Shown in pieces: positions 1 to 7,374 of a DNA stretch of 64,000 bases. The notes below the pieces were generated by a model. That model made no database searches. It worked only from the letters and a program-made list of their open reading frames with translations, and was not told where the DNA came from. Numbering within the stretch: position 1 is the first letter of the stretch; each line of letters opens with the position of its first letter. The translations under genes and the position numbers were made by a program. This stretch comes from an uncultured Pseudomonadales bacterium (GTDB lineage: Bacteria > Pseudomonadota > Gammaproteobacteria > Pseudomonadales > Azotimanducaceae): the NCBI GenBank assembly GCA_951813295.1, contig CATOTI010000002.1, forward strand, positions 2,108,001-2,172,000, written 5' to 3'.

Positions 1-62
1 AAATTCGCCATGGGACCGATCTGGATCTGCTCGATGATCAGTTCGCTTTCGTCTTCGGCCAT
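1..62 (-). CDS. MBL-fold metallo-hydrolase, N-terminal fragment
   Basis: Only the first 20 codons are inside the window; the gene runs off the left edge. The ATG is at 62-60 on the minus strand. The peptide begins MAEDESELIIEQIQIGPMAN. A short lead ending in I-x-x-G-x-M-x-N is typical of glyoxalase II-like MBL hydrolases, which usually continue with a tyrosine or phenylalanine-rich strand. No zinc-binding motif is visible because the sequence stops first. The identification is a family resemblance only. Confidence 0.5.
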   Translation of the reverse strand, partial: MAEDESELIIEQIQIGPMAN

Positions 63-108
63 TCTCGTTCGAGTCTGTCTTGGGTTCGTTCGAGCATAGC
101 GCGCCGCC

Positions 109-921
109 CTACGTTTCTTCAGCAACGATGAGCGCGCACTCGTTCGCGGCGCGGATCGTGGTCGGTCTCGTCGTCATGTACGCCCGTGGTGCGCCGTCGG
201 TAGCTGTTTTCGTCTCGAACGCGCCGTAAAGACGCCAAAGGACGGAGAAGGCGGCGAGATCCAATCGCTCGCCTGGTTCGAGAGTCCGTCGATGGAGGCG
301 AAAGCCGGGCGTGACAGCGAGGGTTTTTATGCTCGCGTCCGAGCGTCGGGTGACGAAGGCTTCGAGGTCGCCGTCCATGAGGCCGAGGGCAGCGTCGATG
401 TCCCAGCCGGACTGCGTGGCGACTGCTTGGTAAGCCGTCAGGATCTTGCGCTCGTAAACCGGTGTCTGGAACTCGATCACCGATACCCCGCGCCGCAGCG
501 AGTGGACGAGGCCCGGTGGGATTTCGATCGCGTCGCCGGGTTCGACGGTGATGCGTGTGAGGAGGTTTTCGATCGCGTCGGTGTCACCGTTGCGCTGTGC
601 CAGAGACGCGGCGCGCCGGAGCAGCGCCGGGCGTGCATTCGTGCCGGCGAGCACGTCACCCGCGGTCTCGACGAAGTACACCTCGTGCTTCGTTTCGTGG
701 ATCTCGATATAGAGGTTGCCGCCGGACGGCTCAAGGCGCTTCAGCAGCGTGATGGGTGTGTCGCGACCGAGTTTTTCGAGTATCCGGGAGAGGGGCTGGC
801 GGTCGCCGTCACAGTCCACGCCGCTTTCGCCGCGTTCCTCGACGCCGGAAAACCAGATTTCCCGGCCCCAAGGTTTTTCAACCTCGACGGGCAGAAGGCT
901 CACGATCGCGGGTATGCGCAC
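109..921 (-). CDS. Class I mannose-6-phosphate isomerase-like cupin protein
   Basis: A protein of up to 270 residues resembling type I phosphomannose isomerases, zinc cupins that interconvert mannose-6-P and fructose-6-P. Visible family features are the N-terminal V-E-K-P-W-G-R-E block (residues 14-21), a metal-site-like segment with His75, His79 and Glu80, and the later GDAIEIPPGLVHSL block with His140. It is shorter than classical ManA (about 390), so it is the compact form and the substrate may differ. The frame opens with GTG at 921; another GTG is at 903. It is transcribed away from the Ada-AlkA gene with about 50 bp between starts. Confidence 0.7.
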   Translation of the reverse strand: MRIPAIVSLLPVEVEKPWGREIWFSGVEERGESGVDCDGDRQPLSRILEKLGRDTPITLLKRLEPSGGNLYIEIHETKHEVYFVETAGDVLAGTNARPALLRRAASLAQRNGDTDAIENLLTRITVEPGDAIEIPPGLVHSLRRGVSVIEFQTPVYERKILTAYQAVATQSGWDIDAALGLMDGDLEAFVTRRSDASIKTLAVTPGFRLHRRTLEPGERLDLAAFSVLWRLYGAFETKTATDGAPRAYMTTRPTTIRAANECALIVAEET

Positions 922-972
922 AATGTCCAGTTATGGCGAGTTTGGCCTCTTGCGGACGACTATAGTGCCTGC

Positions 973-2370
973 ATGTTGCCGAACGCCGAAATCTGTAGCC
1001 GCGCGCGCCGCGCGCGTGATCCTCGCTTCGATGGGCGTTTTTTCACCGGCGTGATCACGACCGGGATATTTTGCCGGCCGATCTGTCCCGTCAAATCGCC
1101 ACTCGAGGAGAACGTCAGGTACTACCCCTCTGCGGCGGCGGCACTCGATGCCGGGTTCAGGCCGTGCCTACGCTGCCGTCCGGAGACCGCGCCGTCGATT
1201 CCGGAATGGACCATCGGTTCCGAAACGGTGATTCGGGGTTTGCGGCGGATCGAAGACGGCTTCCTGAACGACGCGACCGTTGATGATCTCGCGACGTCGC
1301 TGAACGTCAGTACCCGACACCTCAATCGGTTGTTTCACGATGAACTCGGGGCAACGCCGAAATCGTTTTTCAAGAGTCACCGCCTACAGCTCGCCAAGCG
1401 ACTAATCGTCGACACCCGTCTCGCCATGACGGACATCAGCGCGGCTGCGGGGTATCGGAGCCTGCGCCGGTTCAATGATGAGATCCGTCGGGTTTTCAAA
1501 TCGACGCCGTCGGGGCTCCGGCGCGAACGGGGCGGGTCATGCCCGGCGCTCAAGTTTCGTCTGCCGCTACGCCTACCGTACGACCGGCGTTGGGTTTTGA
1601 GTTTTCTCGACAAACGGGCGATAGACACGCTCGAGCGCGTCGAGGGTGATCGTTTTGAACGCCGCTTGAGCGACGGTGTGACGTTGATCGCCGAGTTTCA
1701 GGACGATGCGCTCGTCGTCACCATTCCGGCCAGCCATGTCCGGCATGTATCGGACTACCTTGTGCGCGTACGAAGGGTCTTCGACCTGGATGCTGATCCG
1801 GAAGCGATCGATTCGCACCTCGGTAACCATGACGTCCTCGCGGATACGGTCCGTCGGTTTCCGGGAATCCGGGTACCGGGCGTCTGGGATCCGTTCGAAG
1901 GCGTCGTTCGCGGGATCCTCGGTCAGCAGGTCAGTGTTGCCCGCGCGCGTGATCTGGCCGTTCGGTTGATGGAGTGGGTCGATGAAGGCGGCGTTGGCGG
2001 TTTTCCCTCACCGGCGTCGCTCGATCGTGACGATATCGGCGTCATCGGCATGCCGCGTCGCCGCGGTCACGCGATTGCGGCAGTCGCCCGCGAGGTGCGC
2101 GATCACGGAACGGACTGGTTGCAGAGTAGCGAAACCGTGCGCGATTTCTTTGCGGCCACGCCCGGTCTCGGACCATGGACGGCGGCGTACGTCGGCATGC
2201 GGGTGAGCCGTGACGCCGATGCGTTCCCGTCGTCGGATTGGGTCTTGTTGAAGGTCCTTGGCGGGAAGCCGCGTGACGTCGAAGCGCGTTCGCGAGCCTG
2301 GGCGCCGTGGCGCGCCTACGCGGTGATGTATCTCTGGCAACAGTCGACGCTCGCGGCGGACAAACCCTAG
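973..2370 (+). CDS. Ada-type regulator fused to DNA-3-methyladenine glycosylase (Ada-AraC-AlkA)
   Basis: A 465-residue three-part protein for alkylation damage. Residues 1-75 are the Ada zinc domain with all four cysteines (Cys34, Cys38, Cys65, Cys68); in E. coli Ada the first of these accepts methyl from phosphotriesters and switches the protein to a DNA-binding activator. Residues about 84-180 form an AraC-type double helix-turn-helix. Residues about 190-465 are AlkA: an AlkA_N region, then the HhH-GPD fold with TPGLGPWTAAYVG and an aspartate in the SSDW segment aligning with the AlkA catalytic Asp. The frame is open far upstream, but the ATG at 973 starts the recognisable domain. Ogt follows 23 bp later, giving a probable operon. 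Confidence 0.9.
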   Translation: MLPNAEICSRARRARDPRFDGRFFTGVITTGIFCRPICPVKSPLEENVRYYPSAAAALDAGFRPCLRCRPETAPSIPEWTIGSETVIRGLRRIEDGFLNDATVDDLATSLNVSTRHLNRLFHDELGATPKSFFKSHRLQLAKRLIVDTRLAMTDISAAAGYRSLRRFNDEIRRVFKSTPSGLRRERGGSCPALKFRLPLRLPYDRRWVLSFLDKRAIDTLERVEGDRFERRLSDGVTLIAEFQDDALVVTIPASHVRHVSDYLVRVRRVFDLDADPEAIDSHLGNHDVLADTVRRFPGIRVPGVWDPFEGVVRGILGQQVSVARARDLAVRLMEWVDEGGVGGFPSPASLDRDDIGVIGMPRRRGHAIAAVAREVRDHGTDWLQSSETVRDFFAATPGLGPWTAAYVGMRVSRDADAFPSSDWVLLKVLGGKPRDVEARSRAWAPWRAYAVMYLWQQSTLAADKP

Positions 2371-2393
2371 TCAAAAACGAATCGGAGAAAAGC

Positions 2394-2891
2394 ATGTATT
2401 TCACTTTTGTCCCCAGTCCAATCGGCCAGCTGATGTTGGCCGGATCGCGCGATGCCGTCGAAATGATCGGCTTTCCATCGGGCTCGAAGGCGCGTGGTCC
2501 CGACATGAGTTGGGAGCGCGAGGACCGTCCGTTCGAACTCGCCGCGGCGCAGCTCGCGGAGTATTTCGATGGGAAGCGGAGGACGTTCGACTTCCCGATG
2601 GCACCTGAAGGGACGTCGTTTCAGGTGGACGTGCTCGATGCGCTCCGCCGGATTCCCTACGGTGAAACGCGTTCTTACAGTGACGTGGCGAAGGAGATCG
2701 GTCGCCCGAAGGCCGTTCGCGCCGTCGGCGCCGCGAACGGTCGCAATCCCCTACCGATCGTCATTCCCTGCCACCGCGTGATCGGCCAGGACGGCGATCT
2801 GACGGGTTTTGGCGGCGGTTTGGCGGCGAAACGTTTTCTGCTGGATCTCGAGCGGCGTTTTTCGGGCCTGTTCGAATCAGCCTCCGCGTGA
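2394..2891 (+). CDS. ogt: Methylated-DNA--protein-cysteine methyltransferase
   Basis: A 165-residue suicide methyltransferase that removes methyl from O6-methylguanine onto its own cysteine. The active-site motif P-C-H-R-V-I is present with Cys126, preceded by the DNA-binding HTH (IPYGETRSYSDVA, around residues 87-99) and the arginine finger region. The frame extends upstream, but the ATG at 2394 is preceded by GGAGAAA and begins the conserved YFTFVPSPIG sequence. It lies 23 bp after the Ada-AlkA fusion, so the methyltransferase half of classical Ada is encoded as a separate protein here. Confidence 0.95.
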   Translation: MYFTFVPSPIGQLMLAGSRDAVEMIGFPSGSKARGPDMSWEREDRPFELAAAQLAEYFDGKRRTFDFPMAPEGTSFQVDVLDALRRIPYGETRSYSDVAKEIGRPKAVRAVGAANGRNPLPIVIPCHRVIGQDGDLTGFGGGLAAKRFLLDLERRFSGLFESASA

Positions 2892-2913
2892 AAGCCCGCC
2901 GCGCTCCGTGTCC

Positions 2914-2929
2914 GCACCGAGAACGGTGC
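2914..2929. terminator. Small hairpin between convergent genes
   Basis: GCACCG and CGGTGC are perfect 6-bp arms around an AGAA tetraloop, in the 46-bp gap between convergent ogt and the Metal_resist gene. No T tract follows on either strand, so termination is only inferred from position. Confidence 0.3.
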
Positions 2930-2937
2930 ATTGGAGA

Positions 2938-3537
2938 TTATTGAGTGTCGTCCGCAGGTGGCGTCGGTGGGGCATCGGCGGGAACGCCCTCTCGCGGACG
3001 TCGTTGGCGCGGTCCGTCGTCACCGGGGAACCCTCTCGGTTCTCCGCGACGCCCGCCGGGCCCGCGCGGCCCGCGTTCATGGGGTGGTCGCGGCGCGCCC
3101 CTGGCGCCAACGGGACCACGCCGACTCATTTCGGCGAGGACAAGCCGGCGTTCCTCGTCGGTGAGTCGCGCCATGATCGAAACGAGCGCGGTGTGGCTGC
3201 GCAGGTGACTCTCCGCCATCAGCTCGCGTAGCTCCATCAGCACATCCGCGAGACCATCGGCATCAAAAGGTTCGGCCACCATCGCTGCATTGGCTTCGCG
3301 CTGGACGCGGCGCATATCACGTACCGGCGGGCGCGCGGATCTGACATTGGCCGAGCGGACGATCTCGCGCCGACGTTCTTCGGGAAGGGTGCGCAGGATC
3401 TGCGAAAAACCGAACGATGGGTCGACGTTCCGTGACCAGGGAGCGGGATCGCTCGACCGGCCGATCGCGATACCGACGAAGAGTAGGTTGACGGCGATCG
3501 AGACGATCAAGCCGACCGTGAGCCAGCGGTTATTCAT
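2938..3537 (-). CDS. Periplasmic metal-sensor-like protein (Metal_resist / CpxP-Spy type)
   Basis: A 199-residue protein with one N-terminal membrane anchor (about residues 7-26, LTVGLIVSIAVNLLFVGIAI) and a charged periplasmic helical part. The order anchor, helical R/E-rich domain, P/R/G-rich tail (about residues 145-195) resembles the Metal_resist family of periplasmic heavy-metal sensors, commonly encoded next to an ECF sigma factor. It overlaps the preceding putative anti-sigma gene by 8 bp and is the last gene of the minus-strand series. A role in sensing envelope or metal stress for the adjacent sigma factor is inference from context. Confidence 0.6.
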   Translation of the reverse strand: MNNRWLTVGLIVSIAVNLLFVGIAIGRSSDPAPWSRNVDPSFGFSQILRTLPEERRREIVRSANVRSARPPVRDMRRVQREANAAMVAEPFDADGLADVLMELRELMAESHLRSHTALVSIMARLTDEERRLVLAEMSRRGPVGARGAPRPPHERGPRGPGGRRGEPRGFPGDDGPRQRRPREGVPADAPPTPPADDTQ

Positions 3538-3973
3538 CCAACGCCTCGTCGAAGAGGTCGGCGCCCGTGAACGCCAGGATCGTCACCTCACTTTCGAAAT
3601 CGGTGACGTCTTCCTGCACGTTGAGGCCGATCGCGAAGCCGAGAATGAGCGGTACGAATGCCAGCGAAACCGGCCGCCAGAATGCGCCCGTCAGCCAGTC
3701 GATCACCTGATCGACGATCGACGGCGTCGGTTCGTCCGCGATTTCCTCGAAAACCTGGTCGAGGATCCTTCGTTCGAGCGTCGGTGTGGGTGCCGGCACG
3801 GTGAGTTCGTCGAGTGTCGTCATCATGAGACGGGTCGCGGCGACGAGTTCGGCCGCCCGCTCGTCGGATGCGTGGAGACGTTCCGCTTCGTCTCGTAAGG
3901 ATTCGGGCCAAGCGTCGAAGTCTGTACCGTATCGGTCTAGCTCGTTTTCGAATTGCTCGATGTCCATGCTCAT
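3530..3973 (-). CDS. Putative membrane anti-sigma factor
   Basis: A 147-residue protein with an acidic cytoplasmic N-terminal region and one transmembrane segment (about residues 100-120, LAFVPLILGFAIGLNV) followed by a short acidic tail. The position, overlapping the ECF sigma gene by 4 bp (ATGA junction), is the classical place for a cognate anti-sigma factor. No HxxxCxxC zinc motif is present, so it is not a ZAS-type anti-sigma; assignment rests on topology and operon context. The start is the ATG at 3973; an in-frame ATG lies two codons later. Confidence 0.6.
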   Translation of the reverse strand: MSMDIEQFENELDRYGTDFDAWPESLRDEAERLHASDERAAELVAATRLMMTTLDELTVPAPTPTLERRILDQVFEEIADEPTPSIVDQVIDWLTGAFWRPVSLAFVPLILGFAIGLNVQEDVTDFESEVTILAFTGADLFDEALDE

Positions 3974-4521
3974 GATGTCGTAGCCGGTTGAAACTCGGTT
4001 AGTGAACGACGCAACGTTCGCCGTGCGCGTGCGAGCAGGGATTCCAACGCATCGACCGTCACGCCGAGGGTGTCTGCTGCTTCCTTATTGCTGAAGCCCT
4101 GATGATGGCACAGCACGATCGCCGTCCTTTGCCGCTCGGGCAGCTCGCCCAGCGCGTCGGTTAACGCGTTCGCGAGCTCCGTCTGCGCCTGTCTGTCGAT
4201 ATCACCCATGGGATCGCTCAGCGCCTCGAGATCGATCGATTCGGTATCGCGTTTCTTGCGAAAAGCGTCGATACAGGCGTTGCGCGCGATTCGGTGAATC
4301 CACGTAGTGAACTTCACCTCGCCGGATCGCCATGTGCGGGCGTTTTTCCATACGCGCAGAAACGTTTCTTGCGCCATGTCGTCGGTGTCGGCTTCGTTAC
4401 GCGTCATGCGATAGATGAAAGCGTGAATGCTCGAGAGGTGTCGGTTGAGAAGGATCGAGAATGCGGCCCGATCCTTCTCCACCACGCGAGCCATCAGCTC
4501 GTCATCCGACGCCTCCGACAA
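3970..4521 (-). CDS. ECF-type RNA polymerase sigma factor
   Basis: A 183-residue group 4 (ECF) sigma factor with only regions 2 and 4. Region 2 (about residues 25-92) has the DTDDMAQETFLRVW core-binding helix and the TWIHRIARNACIDAFRKK helix that reads the -10 element. Region 4 (about 122-175) has LPERQRTAIVLCHHQGFSNK and the ALESLLARARRTLR recognition helix. It is followed by a membrane protein overlapping 4 bp (putative anti-sigma) and a Metal_resist-like protein, giving a probable signal-responsive module. The gene starts 9 bp after the EF-hand gene ends. Confidence 0.93.
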   Translation of the reverse strand: MSEASDDELMARVVEKDRAAFSILLNRHLSSIHAFIYRMTRNEADTDDMAQETFLRVWKNARTWRSGEVKFTTWIHRIARNACIDAFRKKRDTESIDLEALSDPMGDIDRQAQTELANALTDALGELPERQRTAIVLCHHQGFSNKEAADTLGVTVDALESLLARARRTLRRSLTEFQPATTS

Positions 4522-4530
4522 TGGCCGTTG

Positions 4531-5166
4531 CTATCCGCGCGGGCGCCGGCGCGGCATTTCGTCGCGCGTCACCATCCCGTCGCCGTTGGTGTCGAGTTCT
4601 CTGAGTTTCGCAAGGTGCGGCGGAAACTCCTCCGCGGTCAGGAATTCGTCTCCATTCGTGTCCAAGCGGGCAAACATTTCCTGCTTCGAGGCGATTCGGG
4701 ACGCTTCCGGCAGCGCGTCGTACTCGGATTTCGACAGATCACCACTGCCGTCGGCATCGGCGATGCTGAACACGGTGTCGCGGTGCTCGTCGTGGCGGGC
4801 TTCCCGCTCGGCGCGGTGCGCTTCGAACTTGGCGCGTCGAGCGGCGAGCGCTTCCTCGTCGACCTCGCCTCGATCACCGGGGCGTGCCGGACGCGCGAAA
4901 CCGGACGGGCCGCGTCGATGGCGCTGGGCGCGTTTCCCGTCGCGCATGTTCATGGCGATGGTGTCGGGCTCGGCCGCGATGAATTCCTCCAACGTGATCA
5001 TGCCGTCGGCCACCGTGTCGACACGGGCAAAGGCTTCGGCGGCCCTTGTTTCCGCTTCGTTCAAGTCGATCGGGCCCCGGCCCTGGCGATCGCCCGGTGC
5101 TCCGATCGCGGTGACCGCGGTCGCGACCGCGACGCACGAAACGATGCTTTTCCACTGACTCTTCAT
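4531..5166 (-). CDS. Secreted EF-hand calcium-binding protein
   Basis: A 211-residue protein with a probable signal peptide (residues 1-23, KSIVSCVAVATAVTAIGA) and four EF-hand loops. Loops at about 137-148, 169-180 and 192-203 have the canonical D-x-D/N-x-D/S-G pattern and closing Glu; the one at 50-61 (DTVADGMITLEE) is degenerate. The middle (70-125) is rich in Arg, Ala and Glu. An AGGAG site precedes the ATG. Presence directly upstream of an ECF sigma/anti-sigma set suggests it belongs to the same response, perhaps as a periplasmic Ca-binding component; that link is inference. Confidence 0.85.
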   Translation of the reverse strand: MKSQWKSIVSCVAVATAVTAIGAPGDRQGRGPIDLNEAETRAAEAFARVDTVADGMITLEEFIAAEPDTIAMNMRDGKRAQRHRRGPSGFARPARPGDRGEVDEEALAARRAKFEAHRAEREARHDEHRDTVFSIADADGSGDLSKSEYDALPEASRIASKQEMFARLDTNGDEFLTAEEFPPHLAKLRELDTNGDGMVTRDEMPRRRPRG

Positions 5167-5203
5167 CCCATAACTCCTGTGTAAGAGTGTTGTGCAGTGG
5201 GTT

Positions 5204-5719
5204 CTACGGAAGACTTCCCGAAACCTGTCGATACAAAATACTCACAATCGTTACATCTCGCCGGCCGCCCTCGAGCGGCACGCTGACGCCGGTCCCGACG
5301 CTTTTGCCGAGCAGTCCTTTGGCCAGCGGCGAGTCGATGCTAACGAAATGGGGCTCGCGATCGAACTCGTCCGGGCCGACGATCCGATAGATCACTTCGC
5401 CATCCGCGTCTTCGAGCGTCACCGTCGCGCCGAAGAAGACCCGTGATTCGTCCTCGGGCGGCCGATCCACAATGATGAGTTCGTCGAGGCGTTTGGCGAG
5501 GTAGCGCACCCGACGGTCGATTTCGGCCAAGAGCTTCTTGCCGTAGATGTATTCGGCATTCTCCGACCGATCGCCGAGTTGGGCCGCCGCCGTGACGCGT
5601 GCCGTGGCGTCCGGGCGCTTTTCCTTCCAGAGATATTTGAGCTCGCGCTCGAGAGCGGCGTGTCCTTCGCGCGTGATGTACGGCGCCCCGCGAGGTGTCG
5701 GCGGTCGGTAGCGGCTCAT
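5204..5719 (-). CDS. greB: Transcription elongation factor GreB
   Basis: A 171-residue Gre factor that enters the RNA polymerase secondary channel and stimulates cleavage of backtracked transcripts. The N-terminal coiled coil (about residues 14-85) carries the tip motif GDRSENAEY with the catalytic acidic residues near Asp50 and Glu53. The C-terminal FKBP-like domain includes ESRVFFGATVTLED and SPLAKGLLGKSVG. The basic N-terminal YRPPTPRGAPYIT extension and DRRVRYLAKRLD are typical of GreB rather than GreA. It overlaps mtnA by 4 bp, so the two are translationally coupled. Confidence 0.93.
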   Translation of the reverse strand: MSRYRPPTPRGAPYITREGHAALERELKYLWKEKRPDATARVTAAAQLGDRSENAEYIYGKKLLAEIDRRVRYLAKRLDELIIVDRPPEDESRVFFGATVTLEDADGEVIYRIVGPDEFDREPHFVSIDSPLAKGLLGKSVGTGVSVPLEGGRRDVTIVSILYRQVSGSLP

Positions 5720-6693
5720 GACGAATCGGTGACGGAATCGAAAATCGCGACGCTCGTCGAGAATCCTCGGTCGGTGATGTAGCCCGTCACGAGTTCTTCG
5801 GGCGTGACATCGAATGCCGGATTCTTGACCGGAATGTCACCGGAGAGCCCGATCGGTTCGAGGATTTCAGCCGCGCTACGCTCCTCGATCGGTACGTCGG
5901 AACCGGCGCGGGTGACCGGATCGAACGTCGAGGTGGGGCACGCCACATAGAACGGTACGTTGTGATAGTCGGCCAGGATCGCAAGCCCGCGTGTGCCGAT
6001 CTTGTTCACGACATCGCCGTTGGCGGTGATCCGATCCGTGCCGACGATGACGAGATCGACCGCGCCTTGGCCCATGAGGTGGGCGGCCGCGTTGTCGCAG
6101 ATCAGCGTTCTGTCGATACCCGCGATGCCGAGTTCCCAGGCCGTCAGTCGGGCGCCCTGGAGGACCGGTCTCGTTTCGTCGACGTAAACGTGGAACGGCA
6201 CACCGTCGGCGTGGGCGAGGTACAGCGGCGCGGTCGCCGTGCCGAGGGCGGACACTGCCAACGCCCCCGCGTTGCAATGCGTGAGCACGTGACAGCCCGG
6301 TTCGATGAGCTGGCGCCCGGCCTCGCCGATTGCGCGACACATCGCGATGTCGTCGGCGTGGATCTCGAGCGCGGTATCGATCGCGGCGCGTCCCCGCTCC
6401 ATTCCGGCGCGGACCTGGTCGACGGCCCAGGCGAGATTGACGGCGGTGGGTCGGGCAGCGACAAGTCGCTCGGCGGCCGCGGCCGAGGACTCGCCGGTTT
6501 GTTCGGCAAGAGCCATTCCATACGCCGCGGCGATGCCGATCGCCGGCGCACCCCGTACCGCGAGTGATCGAATGGCCTCGACCACGTCATCGACCGAACG
6601 GCAGGCGAGGTACGTGACCTCGTCGGGGAGACGACGTTGGTCAAGGAGCGCGAGGTGGGTGCCCTGCCAAGCGAGGGTAGCCGGAGGATTCAT
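5716..6693 (-). CDS. mtnA: S-methyl-5-thioribose-1-phosphate isomerase
   Basis: A 325-residue aldose-ketose isomerase of the eIF2B-like family, converting methylthioribose-1-P to methylthioribulose-1-P. Family motifs are RGAPAIGIAAAYG near the N terminus, HCNAGALAVSALGTA with the active-site Cys, and VGTDRITANGDVVNKIGT with the active-site Asp. It overlaps the upstream class II aldolase gene by 4 bp and greB by 4 bp. No mtnC, mtnD or mtnK gene is seen nearby, so the usual methionine salvage route is not supported by this window. Related ribose-1-P or deoxyribose-1-P isomerase activity is the main alternative. Confidence 0.9.
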   Translation of the reverse strand: MNPPATLAWQGTHLALLDQRRLPDEVTYLACRSVDDVVEAIRSLAVRGAPAIGIAAAYGMALAEQTGESSAAAAERLVAARPTAVNLAWAVDQVRAGMERGRAAIDTALEIHADDIAMCRAIGEAGRQLIEPGCHVLTHCNAGALAVSALGTATAPLYLAHADGVPFHVYVDETRPVLQGARLTAWELGIAGIDRTLICDNAAAHLMGQGAVDLVIVGTDRITANGDVVNKIGTRGLAILADYHNVPFYVACPTSTFDPVTRAGSDVPIEERSAAEILEPIGLSGDIPVKNPAFDVTPEELVTGYITDRGFSTSVAIFDSVTDSS

Positions 6694-7343
6694 CGTCTGA
6701 TCTCGAGCGCTGCCGCGAACCGATCGACGAGCATGGCACCCGTGGTGTCAGCCGTATGACCGAGCGCAAAGACGCCGTCCTCGTGGCCCAGGGTCACGAA
6801 CACCAGCGGCCGCTCGACGTGAAGCTCGAGCAAAGCGGCCGTCGCGCGAGCCATATCCGGCGTGCCGTATTCGATCGTGTGATCGATCGTCGGTAAATCG
6901 AGTGCTTCGTGTGACCCCCAGATTTCAGGCGAATGGCCATGAAAAACCGCTTCGACACCAGGATCGGCGGCGTAGATCGCAGCGTGGGTGAGGGCTTCGG
7001 ACGAGGGATGCACCTCTCCGGCCGCTACGAGGCGGTTCGTTTCAAGATCCGCGTCGACGACCTCCGCGTATTGGTCTTCCCGCAGCGTCGTCAGCTCGCC
7101 CGTTTGCGTTCCGGTGATCCAAAACCCGGCGTCGGATCGCGCCGACAGATTGCCGAACCCGAAGCCGTCGTAGCGATCACGAGTTTGTCCGACCAGCCGC
7201 AGGCGACACAGGATCGTTCGCCAGGCCTCGAGCGTTCGCCAGATGGCGTCGTCGATCAGACGGTCCGCCTTCATGAGTTGAGAGGCGTACTTCACGACAC
7301 CCTCGGTCGCCCGCGGCGGTACTTCGGCGTGCGGGGTTTTCAT
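6690..7343 (-). CDS. Class II aldolase/adducin family protein
   Basis: A 217-residue zinc aldolase-fold protein. The zinc ligands are visible as H-G-H (His135, His137) and the LGHEDG histidine (His187), with the catalytic-type Glu116 in HPSSEALTH. The frame extends upstream, but the ATG at 7343 gives normal family length. Because it overlaps mtnA, it probably acts on the MtnA product, either as methylthioribulose-1-P dehydratase (MtnB) or as an aldolase that cleaves it to DHAP and an aldehyde. The sequence alone does not settle which. The divergent dioxygenase gene starts only 31 bp away. Confidence 0.82.
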   Translation of the reverse strand: MKTPHAEVPPRATEGVVKYASQLMKADRLIDDAIWRTLEAWRTILCRLRLVGQTRDRYDGFGFGNLSARSDAGFWITGTQTGELTTLREDQYAEVVDADLETNRLVAAGEVHPSSEALTHAAIYAADPGVEAVFHGHSPEIWGSHEALDLPTIDHTIEYGTPDMARATAALLELHVERPLVFVTLGHEDGVFALGHTADTTGAMLVDRFAAALEIRR

Positions 7344-7374
7344 AGAATCGCGAGATCTGGCTTGGTGAACGACC

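Noticed and set aside
292..972. Upstream in-frame extension of the Ada-AlkA gene
   Set aside because: It lies wholly opposite the phosphomannose-isomerase-like gene and has low-complexity acidic/basic sequence. The Ada domain begins at the ATG at 973.
4294..5184. Plus-strand open frame opposite the sigma and EF-hand genes
   Set aside because: It crosses two real minus-strand genes with recognisable motifs and has no plausible start signal.
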